Both the position numbers and the translations under genes were made by a program. A DNA stretch of 64,000 nucleotides. It comes from Erwinia sp. SLM-02. GTDB lineage: Bacteria > Pseudomonadota > Gammaproteobacteria > Enterobacterales > Enterobacteriaceae. The notes under the pieces were generated by a model that worked only from the letters and a program-made list of their open reading frames with translations, was not told the origin of the DNA and did not search any database. Location of the stretch: assembly GCF_037450285.1 (NCBI RefSeq), contig NZ_JAQISN010000005.1:1-64000 (forward strand), in the 5' to 3' direction. Below are positions 17,946-25,477 of this stretch, piece by piece. Positions within the stretch are counted from its first letter, which is position 1, and each line of letters opens with the position of its first letter.

Positions 17946-18937
17946 GCCACGAAACGATTGCCCTGGACGACCTCACCCGCCTGGGGCAACGCACGCTGCT
18001 GAAGCTGGGGGTGGAGGTTCAGGCCGCCGCCGATACCTGTGCGGCGCTGATGGCCGCCGAGCGGGCGGGCATTCCCTCACACGGGTTTGCCCGGCTGCCT
18101 TTCTACCTCGATCAGCTGGCCAGCGGCAAGCTGAACGCCCACGCGCAGCCCTCCATTAGCCAGCGCGGCGCGGTGATTAACGTCAACGCCGATTCCGGGC
18201 TGGCCTTCCCCGCCGTGCAGCGCGGGCTGGATCGCGGCATGGCGCTGGCGCAGGAGTCCGGCATCGTCAGCGTGGCGATCGGTCATTCGCATCACTTTGG
18301 CATGGCGGGCTACTACGTCGAGCAGGCCGCACGTCAGGGTTTAGTGTGCCTGGCGCTCAGCAACGGTCCGGCGGCGATGGCCCCATGGGGCGGCAGCGTG
18401 CCGCTGTACGGCACCAACCCGGTGGCCTTCGCCTCACCGCGCGAGCAGGGAGAGCCGCTGGTGATCGACCTGTCGCTGTCGGAAGTGGCGCGCGGAAAAA
18501 TCATGCTGGCCAGCCAGAAAAAGGAAGCGATACCGCTGGGCTGGGCTATCGATCGCCAGGGCAACCCGACTCAGGACGCGGACGCCGCGCTGGCGGGCAG
18601 CATGGCACCGGCAGGCGGATCCAAGGGAGCCGCGCTGGCGCTGATGGTGGAACTGCTGACGGCAGGGCTGACCGGTAGCCACTTTGGCTTCCAGGCCAGT
18701 TCATTCTTCAGCGCCGAAGGCGAACCGCCGCATATCGCCCAGCTGCTGCTGCTGCTGAATCCGGCGTTTTTCTCAGCGGGCTATTTGCAGCATACCGAAG
18801 CGCTGTTTCGGGCGATGCTCGGGCAGCCCGGCGTGCGTCTGCCCGGGGAGCGGCGCCAGGCTCTCGCCAGGCAGAACAGCGCGACGCTGGACCTGCCCGC
18901 CGCGCTGCTGGCAACGCTGCGCCTCAGAGCTGATTAA
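17942..18937 (+). CDS. comC: Ldh-family (malate/L-sulfolactate) dehydrogenase, ComC-like
   Basis: This 331-residue NAD(P)-dependent dehydrogenase belongs to the malate/L-lactate dehydrogenase-2 family, unrelated to classical LDH. The conserved catalytic histidine motif is GHSHHFGMAGYYVEQA, followed by NGPAAMAPWGG and GTNPVAFASP. In other bacteria ComC reduces sulfopyruvate to (R)-sulfolactate. With a partner dehydrogenase it converts the S enantiomer, which SuyAB cannot use. No SlcC-type partner is visible, unless the SDR does that job. The gene overlaps the DctA-type stop by 4 bases, and its own 3' end overlaps the convergent GntR gene by 14 bases. Ureidoglycolate or malate activity cannot be excluded from sequence. 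Confidence 0.78.
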   Translation: MSHETIALDDLTRLGQRTLLKLGVEVQAAADTCAALMAAERAGIPSHGFARLPFYLDQLASGKLNAHAQPSISQRGAVINVNADSGLAFPAVQRGLDRGMALAQESGIVSVAIGHSHHFGMAGYYVEQAARQGLVCLALSNGPAAMAPWGGSVPLYGTNPVAFASPREQGEPLVIDLSLSEVARGKIMLASQKKEAIPLGWAIDRQGNPTQDADAALAGSMAPAGGSKGAALALMVELLTAGLTGSHFGFQASSFFSAEGEPPHIAQLLLLLNPAFFSAGYLQHTEALFRAMLGQPGVRLPGERRQALARQNSATLDLPAALLATLRLRAD

Positions 18938-19670
18938 AGTAGGCGTGATGCCGGGTGAGTACGGTGGAAACGCGGTACTCAACCGGTTTATCCTGAAAAT
19001 CCCTTGCCGTGCGCCAGATGCGCAGCAGCGCCTCGCCTTCGGTGGCTTCCAGATGCAGTACCTCATCCGGCCCGGCATTCACCGCGGTAATCTGCTCGTG
19101 GGCGTTAGCCACCGTACAGGCGTACTTTTGCTGATACAGCTGATAGAGCGTATTCGGCAGGATCTCCGGTTCGCGGTCCATACCGGGGAAGCGCGCCGCA
19201 TCCACGTAAACGTGCTCCAGTATCGCCGGCGCTCCGTCGAGATCGCGTACCCGCCAGATGTGAATCACCTTGCTGCCCGGCGCAATATCCAGCGCCGCGG
19301 CCTCTTCTGCGGAGGCGGAGCGCAAATGCCTCGCCAGCACCCGGGATAGCGGCAGCGAGCGCTCGCCGTTCTCGCGCAGCACGTTAAAGAAGCGAAACAG
19401 CGCGCTGTCCGAATCATGGGCGGCCACCACGGTGCCCTTGCCCTGATAGCGGATCACCACGTTGTTGCTTACCAGCTCGTTCAGCGCCTTGCGCAGCGTG
19501 CCGATGCTGACGTTATAGGCGTCGGCAAGGCTCGCTTCGCTGGGAATATAGGTGCCCGCAGGCCACTCGCCGGAGGCAATTCTTTCCAGCAGCAGCTGGC
19601 TGATTTGCAGGTAAAGCGGCTGGAATATCGCCGATTTCACTTCAGCGGATGATGAAAAATCCTGATTCAT
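18924..19670 (-). CDS. GntR/HutC-family regulator with UTRA domain, candidate regulator of the sulfonate island
   Basis: This 248-residue regulator has an N-terminal GntR winged helix (about 17-85: LLERIASGEWPAGTYIPSE, NVSIGTLRKALNEL) and a C-terminal UTRA ligand domain (about 100-240) that binds small acids or sugars. The ATG has GGAGGA eleven bases upstream. It is convergent with comC and overlaps its end. A perfect palindrome lies 42 bases upstream of its own start, and related sites precede hpsN, suyA and yeiH, so autoregulation plus control of the island by sulfolactate or DHPS is likely. The ligand is inference. Confidence 0.85.
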   Translation of the reverse strand: MNQDFSSSAEVKSAIFQPLYLQISQLLLERIASGEWPAGTYIPSEASLADAYNVSIGTLRKALNELVSNNVVIRYQGKGTVVAAHDSDSALFRFFNVLRENGERSLPLSRVLARHLRSASAEEAAALDIAPGSKVIHIWRVRDLDGAPAILEHVYVDAARFPGMDREPEILPNTLYQLYQQKYACTVANAHEQITAVNAGPDEVLHLEATEGEALLRIWRTARDFQDKPVEYRVSTVLTRHHAYFNQL

Positions 19671-19711
19671 ACTGTCTTCCTCCGACCGACAGGCGCTGAA
19701 TAGTTTTGACA

Positions 19712-19724
19712 GTCATACTATGAC
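19712..19724. promoter_or_regulatory. Candidate GntR operator 3, upstream of the GntR gene
   Basis: GTCATA-C-TATGAC is a perfect 13-bp palindrome 42 bases upstream of the regulator start. The adjoining 19724-19740 repeats the 15040-15056 sequence with a single mismatch. Confidence 0.65.
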
Positions 19725-20063
19725 ATATACAGGAGTTGCAGACATCTTTCCGCGCTGAAATTATGCACAAAAAGGCAGATTTCACCGGAACTGTGAACTC
19801 TGTCGACTATTGTACCGGCAGGCCTTCTTAAGCGGATTTGCGTGGATAACCCCACCGTGCCCGAGGAGTAAAAACGAAGAAGATTTATCTTTATTTATCT
19901 GAATATTATCAATAAATTTAGTTTTTTTTCGCCCGGCTCTTCTCCGTCCTGCGCTATTCATTACGCCGGCTAAATACCCTGAACTTTGTACGTTTACCTG
20001 ATATTCAGATTAGTTATAACGATATAATAAATTGTTTTTTCAAACCGATTCGTCGCATCCTCA

Positions 20064-20077
20064 GTCCTATACATGAG
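20064..20077. promoter_or_regulatory. Candidate GntR operator 4, at the yeiH ribosome site
   Basis: GTCCTATACATGAG differs at one of 14 positions from the suyA-proximal site. It ends 9 bases before the yeiH ATG and partly overlaps the GAGGAG ribosome site, a position suited to repression. Confidence 0.6.
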
Positions 20078-20086
20078 GAGAGAACC

Positions 20087-21145
20087 ATGACCGATATCCC
20101 GCTGGTACAGTATTCACACACGGCAAAACGCTTTATCCCGGGCATCCTGCTCACGCTGGCCATTGCACTCGGCACCGCCTGGCTGGGTAATCAGCCGGTG
20201 ATGTCGGGTCTCGGCCTGGGGGCGCTGACTCTGGCAATTATCGTGGGTATCGTGCTGGGCAACACGGTTTATCCCCTGCTCCACCCGCAGTGCGATGAGG
20301 GCGTACAGTTCGCCAAGCAGAAGCTGCTGCGGCTGGGCATTATCCTCTACGGCTTCCGGCTGACCTTTCAGCAGGTGATGGATGTCGGGCTGAGCGGCGT
20401 GGTGGTCGATGTGGTGATGCTGAGCAGCACCTTTTTGATAGCCAGCTACATGGGGTCGCGCCTGCTCGGTATCGATCGCCAGACCGCGTGGCTGATCGGC
20501 GCGGGCAGCAGCATCTGCGGCGCGGCGGCGGTGCTGGCAACGGCCCCGGTGGTGAAAGCGGAGTCCTCCAAGGTCGCCGTGGCGGTCGCCACCGTGGTGA
20601 TCTTCGGGACCGCCGGGATCTTCCTCTATCCGTGGATCTGGCATCACGTTGCCCCGCTGATCCCGGGGATTTCCGCTACGCAGTTTGGGGTATATACCGG
20701 GTCAACCATGCATGAAGTTGCCCAGGTGGTGGCCGCGGGCCACGCCGTCAGCCCGGAAACCGAAAATGCGGCGGTGATCGCCAAAATGCTGCGCGTGATG
20801 ATGCTCGCGCCGTTCCTGCTGGTGCTGAGCATCTTCATCAGCCGGGGGGCAACGGAGAGCGGCGCTGCGGCACAGCGCATCGTCTTCCCGTGGTTCGCGC
20901 TGATGTTTATCGTGGTGGCGATGTTTAACTCATTCCACCTGCTGCCGCTGCCGCTGGTGGCCGCCGTCAACAGCCTGGATAACGTGCTGCTGGCGATGGC
21001 GATGGCCGCGCTGGGGCTGAGCACCCGCATCAGCCAGCTGATGAAGGCCGGTACCCGTCCGTTTGTACTGGGGCTGCTGCTGTTTATCTGGCTGATTATC
21101 GGCGGCGGCGCGATCAATCTGCTGGTGCATCATGCGCTGGCTTAA
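20087..21145 (+). CDS. yeiH: YeiH-family (UPF0324) membrane protein, candidate sulfite exporter
   Basis: This 352-residue polytopic inner-membrane protein is close to E. coli YeiH throughout: KRFIPGILLTLAIALGTAWL at the start, LRLGIILYGFRLTFQQ, GAGSSICGAAAVLATAPVVKAE, HEVAQVVAAGHAVSPETENA and LAMAMAALGLSTRIS. Members of this family (PF03601) accompany desulfonation genes as CuyZ/SuyZ and are proposed to export sulfite. A four-site operator family links it to suyAB here. In E. coli yeiH pairs with the LysR gene yeiE; the LysR next door here is not YeiE-like. Export of sulfite rather than another anion is inference. Confidence 0.88.
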   Translation: MTDIPLVQYSHTAKRFIPGILLTLAIALGTAWLGNQPVMSGLGLGALTLAIIVGIVLGNTVYPLLHPQCDEGVQFAKQKLLRLGIILYGFRLTFQQVMDVGLSGVVVDVVMLSSTFLIASYMGSRLLGIDRQTAWLIGAGSSICGAAAVLATAPVVKAESSKVAVAVATVVIFGTAGIFLYPWIWHHVAPLIPGISATQFGVYTGSTMHEVAQVVAAGHAVSPETENAAVIAKMLRVMMLAPFLLVLSIFISRGATESGAAAQRIVFPWFALMFIVVAMFNSFHLLPLPLVAAVNSLDNVLLAMAMAALGLSTRISQLMKAGTRPFVLGLLLFIWLIIGGGAINLLVHHALA

Positions 21146-21189
21146 CCGGACCGGCGCAGGTGTCGCACGCTCATCGGCCGCTGCGCCGC

Positions 21190-22083
21190 TCAACCCTCCC
21201 GGTTCGCCAGCCGCCAGACCAGCATCTGCCGGGCATGAGCGATTCTTGGCTGGCGCAGCGCGCTCGGCAGCCACACCAGGCTGTAACGGATTTCCGTGTC
21301 ACCGACCGGTGCACCGAGTGCCGCCAGTTCACCGCTGTCTAGCTGTCTGCGACAAAGGAATTCCGGCATCACCGTCCAGCCGAAGCCCTTACACAGCAGG
21401 CTGCGCTGGCCGCGCAAATCCTGGCCGACCATCGCCGGGAGCAGTGCATCATACTTAATGCGGTTTTTATCCAGCCAGCGGCCGATCAGCGAAAGCTCAA
21501 GGTTGTAGGCCAACAGCGGCTCCTGCAGTAACGCCAGAGCGAAGTCCGGTTGCTGCTGTAGCCGATGCGCCACCGAGGGCGCGGCCACCGCCAGTACGCG
21601 GTCGGTGAAAATCACTTCACCTTTCAGCCGCGAATCGCTCACCGGGTGTGCGGTAATCCCCAGATCGCAGTGCCCTTCCACCACCATCTGCACCACCATC
21701 TCACCGTCGCCGGTGTGCATATGTACGCGAATATCGTTTTCCAGCAGCGGCAGCAGCTCCCCGGCCAGTTTCTCCGCCATAAAATCCGCGTGCCCGATGA
21801 TTTGCAGCGTGCCGCTGACGTCCATAGAGCGTGCACGGGCCGAGGCCAGCGCCGACTCGGCGGTATCCAGGGTATTACCGATATCGGCCGCTAAATCATC
21901 CGCAGCGGCGGTCGGAACAACGCCCTGCGGCTGGCGCTGAAACAGCGGTCGGCCCACGGCAACTTCCAGCCCGCTGATGTGCTGAGATACTGCAGGCTGG
22001 GTCAGATTCAGCGCCCTGGCCGCGCCGGAAATGGAGCGCTGGCGATAAACTTCAATAAAGGTGCGTAAGCGAACCAGCGACAT
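21190..22083 (-). CDS. LysR-family regulator
   Basis: This 297-residue LysR protein has its helix-turn-helix at residues about 3-60 (LRTFIEVYRQRSISGAARAL, LTQPAVSQHISGLE) and an effector domain after residue 90. The frame extends 17 codons further, but MSLVRLRTF at 22083 is the normal family start. It is divergent from an aldehyde dehydrogenase gene 112 bases away, so regulation of the aldehyde dehydrogenase/DJ-1 pair is likely. It is convergent with yeiH and does not resemble YeiE or CysB. Confidence 0.83.
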   Translation of the reverse strand: MSLVRLRTFIEVYRQRSISGAARALNLTQPAVSQHISGLEVAVGRPLFQRQPQGVVPTAAADDLAADIGNTLDTAESALASARARSMDVSGTLQIIGHADFMAEKLAGELLPLLENDIRVHMHTGDGEMVVQMVVEGHCDLGITAHPVSDSRLKGEVIFTDRVLAVAAPSVAHRLQQQPDFALALLQEPLLAYNLELSLIGRWLDKNRIKYDALLPAMVGQDLRGQRSLLCKGFGWTVMPEFLCRRQLDSGELAALGAPVGDTEIRYSLVWLPSALRQPRIAHARQMLVWRLANREG

Positions 22084-22195
22084 GTTTCCCCCATAAAAAT
22101 ATTTATACCCCTGCCAAAATAGCTTTGTTAGCACCGAAAATCCACGGCAGGTAAGCTTGCTGCAACTTAACGATTACCGCGAGGCAAAGAACACC

Positions 22196-23617
22196 ATGAC
22201 TCACAGCACCCTTCAACAGGATTTACAGCGTATTCTCCAGACCATGAAGCAGGCACATTTACAGGCTGGCCTAGCACCGCTGGCACTGCGGCGCGACCGC
22301 CTGCTGCGCAGCGCCGCGCTGATCCGCGATAACCATGAAACAATTGCCGCCGCCATCAGCGCCGATTTCGGCCACCGCAGCGCTTACCAGACGATGACCG
22401 CCGACCTGCTAACCACGATCGGGATGCTGCAGCACGCGGCGGACCACGTGGCCGAATGGATGAAACCGGAGGCCGCTGAAGTGCCGGTCGCGGGTATGCA
22501 GGCATGGATTGAACCACAGCCACTGGGCGTGGTGGGTGTAATCAGCCCGTGGAACTTTCCGATTAACCTGGCATTCGGGCCGCTGGCGGGCGTCTTCGCC
22601 GCGGGCAATACCGCAATGCTCAAGCCATCGGAGCTGACGCCAGCCACCTCTGCCCTGCTGGCCGAACTGGTGGCGCGCTATTTCGACCCGAACGAGCTGA
22701 CGGTGGTACTGGGCGATGCCGCCACGGGCCAGGCGTTCAGCGCCCTGCCGTTCGACCATCTGGTGTTTACCGGCAGCACCTCGGTAGGCAAACACGTGAT
22801 GCGCGCCGCTGCCGAGAACCTCGTGCCGGTCACGCTGGAGCTGGGCGGAAAATCGCCGGTGGTGCTGGATGTGGATGCCGACCCGCAACTGGCCGCCGAA
22901 AGAACCCTGACCATCAAAACCTTTAACGCCGGGCAGATCTGTATTTCTCCCGACTATCTGCTGCTGCCGCAGGCCGCAGAAGAGGCGTTTACCGACGCCG
23001 CACGCACCTTTATCCGCCGGGCTTACCCTGCCGTGCAGGAAAACCCGGACTACACCGCGATCGTCAGCGATCGTCACTATCAGCGACTGGTCGATCTGCT
23101 GGCCGACGCCGCCGCCAAAGGTGCGCGCATTATCAGCCTGGCACCAGAGGGTGAAGCCGACTTCGATCCGCTGAGCCGTAAAATCGCCCCGCATCTGATC
23201 CTTGATGTCAACGAGGAGATGAACGTGATGCAGGAAGAGATATTTGGACCGCTGCTGCCGGTGAAAACCTATGCGGGCGATGTCAGTGAAGCAATAGCTT
23301 ACATCAATGCACATCCGCGCCCGCTGGCCGCCTACTACTTTGGCAACGATCGGCAGCGCCAGCAGCAGATGGCACAGCGGACCACCTCCGGCGCGCTGGT
23401 TATCAATGACGTGATGACCCACGCCGCGATCGACAGCCTGCCGTTTGGCGGCGTCGGCGCATCGGGGATCGGGGCTTACCACGGGATTCACGGCTTCCGG
23501 CGCTTCAGCCACGCCAAACCGGTAGTCATTCAGGATGAGGCGGGCACCACCAATTTACGCCTGCGTGCTCCGTATCAGGACAAAACGGCCGCCGTGACGG
23601 CTATGCTTAATCAATAA
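22196..23617 (+). CDS. NAD(P)-dependent aldehyde dehydrogenase, coniferyl-aldehyde dehydrogenase-like
   Basis: This 473-residue aldehyde dehydrogenase is of the short CalB/YwdH class. SPWNFPINLAFGPLAG, the cofactor motif FTGSTSVGK, the catalytic Glu in ELGGKSPVVL and the nucleophile Cys in NAGQICISPDYLL are intact. The C-terminus has SLPFGGVGASGIGAYHG. CalB homologues oxidise coniferyl and other aromatic or aliphatic aldehydes to acids. The ATG at 22196 has GAGG eleven bases before it; an upstream extension of 13 codons is unlikely. It is paired with the DJ-1-like gene 32 bases downstream, which hints at aldehyde detoxification. Confidence 0.85.
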   Translation: MTHSTLQQDLQRILQTMKQAHLQAGLAPLALRRDRLLRSAALIRDNHETIAAAISADFGHRSAYQTMTADLLTTIGMLQHAADHVAEWMKPEAAEVPVAGMQAWIEPQPLGVVGVISPWNFPINLAFGPLAGVFAAGNTAMLKPSELTPATSALLAELVARYFDPNELTVVLGDAATGQAFSALPFDHLVFTGSTSVGKHVMRAAAENLVPVTLELGGKSPVVLDVDADPQLAAERTLTIKTFNAGQICISPDYLLLPQAAEEAFTDAARTFIRRAYPAVQENPDYTAIVSDRHYQRLVDLLADAAAKGARIISLAPEGEADFDPLSRKIAPHLILDVNEEMNVMQEEIFGPLLPVKTYAGDVSEAIAYINAHPRPLAAYYFGNDRQRQQQMAQRTTSGALVINDVMTHAAIDSLPFGGVGASGIGAYHGIHGFRRFSHAKPVVIQDEAGTTNLRLRAPYQDKTAAVTAMLNQ

Positions 23618-23649
23618 TCTCTATTCGCCCCATCACCGGAGAACCCGTA

Positions 23650-24327
23650 ATGAAAATTTTAATGGTACTGACCTCACACGCCGAGCTGGGTAATACCGGA
23701 GAGAAAACCGGTTTCTGGCTGGAAGAGTTTGCCGCGCCCTACTACGTCTTCAGGGATGCGGGTGCAGACGTGGTGCTGGCCTCGCCTGCCGGTGGCCAGC
23801 CGCCGCTGGACCCGAAAAGCGATCTGCCGGATTTTCAGACGGCAATGACCGACCGCTTTAAGGCCGACAGCTCGGCGCAGCAGGCGCTGGCCAGCACCGT
23901 GAAGCTGGAGACGGTCAATCAGCAGGACTTTGATGCGGTATTTTATCCCGGCGGCCACGGCCCGCTGTGGGATCTGGCCGAATCGGCCGACTCCATTGCG
24001 CTGATTGAAGCCTTTGACCGCGCCGCTAAGCCCATCAGCTTTGTCTGCCACGCGCCGGGCGTGCTGCGCCACGTGAAATCCACCGGCGGCGCACCGCGCG
24101 TTCAGGGCAAACAGGTGACCGGCTTCAGCAACAGTGAAGAAGCGGCGGTGCAGCTGACCGACGTGGTGCCTTTCCTGATTGAGGATGAGTTTATTGCCGC
24201 TGGCGCACACTATCAGAAAGGTGCCGACTGGGCCCCGTTCGTGGTGGAAGATGGCAATCTGATCACCGGCCAGAACCCGGCCAGCTCGGAAGATGTGGCG
24301 AAGGCGCTGCTGAAAAAACTGGGCTAA
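23650..24327 (+). CDS. DJ-1/PfpI superfamily protein, Hsp31-type glyoxalase III candidate
   Basis: This is a 225-residue single-domain protein. The nucleophile-elbow cysteine is in SFVCHAPGVL (about residue 135), the conserved glutamate in KTGFWLEEFAAPYYVF (about 20-35), and the glycine-rich loop in FYPGGHGPLWDLAE. These match the Hsp31-like class of DJ-1 proteins, several of which convert methylglyoxal to lactate or act as chaperones. It is co-directional with the aldehyde dehydrogenase and followed by a strong terminator. Glyoxalase activity is a family-level inference. Confidence 0.84.
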   Translation: MKILMVLTSHAELGNTGEKTGFWLEEFAAPYYVFRDAGADVVLASPAGGQPPLDPKSDLPDFQTAMTDRFKADSSAQQALASTVKLETVNQQDFDAVFYPGGHGPLWDLAESADSIALIEAFDRAAKPISFVCHAPGVLRHVKSTGGAPRVQGKQVTGFSNSEEAAVQLTDVVPFLIEDEFIAAGAHYQKGADWAPFVVEDGNLITGQNPASSEDVAKALLKKLG

Positions 24328-24367
24328 ACACTCATATTAAGCAAGCATTCTCGGCTTTAAACCACTA

Positions 24368-24395
24368 AACCGGGCCATCAATGGCCCGGTTTTTT
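24368..24395 (+). terminator. Rho-independent terminator
   Basis: A perfect 11-bp stem aaccgggccat/atggcccggtt with a two-base loop is followed by TTTT. It closes the aldehyde dehydrogenase/DJ-1 operon and also serves the convergent AraC gene. Confidence 0.85.
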
Positions 24396-24404
24396 CATGG
24401 CCGG

Positions 24405-25274
24405 TTATCTGTTTTTCAGATAAGTATCGCGAAACTCTCTGGGCGGCATCCCCTTGGAGGCTTTAAAATGGCGATTAAACAGGGCCAGCGAGGAATAGCC
24501 GACCTCATCGGCAATACTGGAAACAGAATCCTGCGATTCCAGTAGTTTTTCGGCCGCATGCAGGATGCGCAGGTTAATAATGTAGTCCATCGGTGACTTC
24601 TTGGTGATACGCTTAAAAAGTCGGTGAAAAGTGGTCGAACTGACGTGGCAAAGGGTTGCCATCTGCTCCACCGAAACACGCTGATGATAGTTATTATTCA
24701 GGTAATCAATCACCTCAAGAATATTTCTAATCTGCTTTCTGTCTTCACGAAAATGCTCGGAATGAATAATGGTAGAGAATTCCGTTACCGAATCCGACGC
24801 GAGCTTTAACAGAATATTCAACAACAGCGGCGTACGATAGGGCGGAGCCAGTTCAGCAATAGACATAATATCCGGCCTGACCTGCTGAATAACAGCTTCG
24901 CTAAATGTTACCGCAGAGGTTATTCGGCGCAAAAAATCTTTAACCGCCTTCATCTCTGGGAAAGTATCAGCCAGCTTTTCAATCCATTCAGAACTAAACC
25001 AGATAACCAGAGCCAAATGTGGATCGGCATCATTAATCTTTCCCTGCGATTTCCACGAATGAGGAACATTCGGACCAATCAAGACCAAATCGTTATCTTT
25101 ATAATGATTAATATCCCCACCAATATATTTAACGCCGTAACTATTTAGTGTAAACGTTAATTCATACTCAGGGTGATGATGCCACTGAAAAGGAATCTCA
25201 TCCTGCATCACTCGATGAAGAAATGACCATGACACATAAGGATTATTAATAATCTTTTCATAATCAGACTTCAT
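24405..25274 (-). CDS. AraC-family transcriptional regulator
   Basis: This is a 289-residue regulator with an N-terminal cupin (FQWHHHPEYELTFTLN, DLVLIGPNVPHSW) and a C-terminal AraC domain (VEQMATLCHVSSTTFHRLFK, VGYSSLALFNRHFKASKGMPPREF). It diverges from a FucP-like carrier 203 bases away and is the natural activator of the MFS-Gfo/Idh-GMC operon. A sugar or glycoside effector is likely from the cupin type but unproven. Confidence 0.85.
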   Translation of the reverse strand: MKSDYEKIINNPYVSWSFLHRVMQDEIPFQWHHHPEYELTFTLNSYGVKYIGGDINHYKDNDLVLIGPNVPHSWKSQGKINDADPHLALVIWFSSEWIEKLADTFPEMKAVKDFLRRITSAVTFSEAVIQQVRPDIMSIAELAPPYRTPLLLNILLKLASDSVTEFSTIIHSEHFREDRKQIRNILEVIDYLNNNYHQRVSVEQMATLCHVSSTTFHRLFKRITKKSPMDYIINLRILHAAEKLLESQDSVSSIADEVGYSSLALFNRHFKASKGMPPREFRDTYLKNR

Positions 25275-25477
25275 AATCCACTCTCATCATTATTGGTAGG
25301 ATAGTATCAGTTATTGGCATTTTAACACTTACATAACAGACCTAAAACAGCCATTCTCTAGCCGTCGACATATTATCAACTTAACACCCAACCTGAGATA
25401 AATGTCAATAAAAAATATAAAATAAATGTCAATAATTTAAATCCGATAATGTGAACCAGATCAATAAAGGATAGAAG
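25275..25477. promoter_or_regulatory. Divergent araC-type/MFS promoter region
   Basis: These 203 A/T-rich bases lie between divergent genes. A direct repeat of aaatgtcaataa-like sequence (25400-25412 and 25424-25436) lies about 65 and 40 bases before the MFS start and could be the AraC-type binding half-sites. Confidence 0.5.

Larger units (their letters stand above)
19671..20086. promoter_or_regulatory. Divergent gntR/yeiH control region
   Basis: These 416 gene-free bases contain the divergent promoters of the GntR gene and yeiH, with one candidate operator near each gene. The middle (19890-20040) is strongly A/T-rich. No small ORF with a ribosome site was seen. Confidence 0.6.

Noticed and set aside
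21190..22083. YeiE, the usual partner of yeiH
   Set aside because: The sequence does not resemble YeiE and the orientation is convergent, not divergent as in E. coli.
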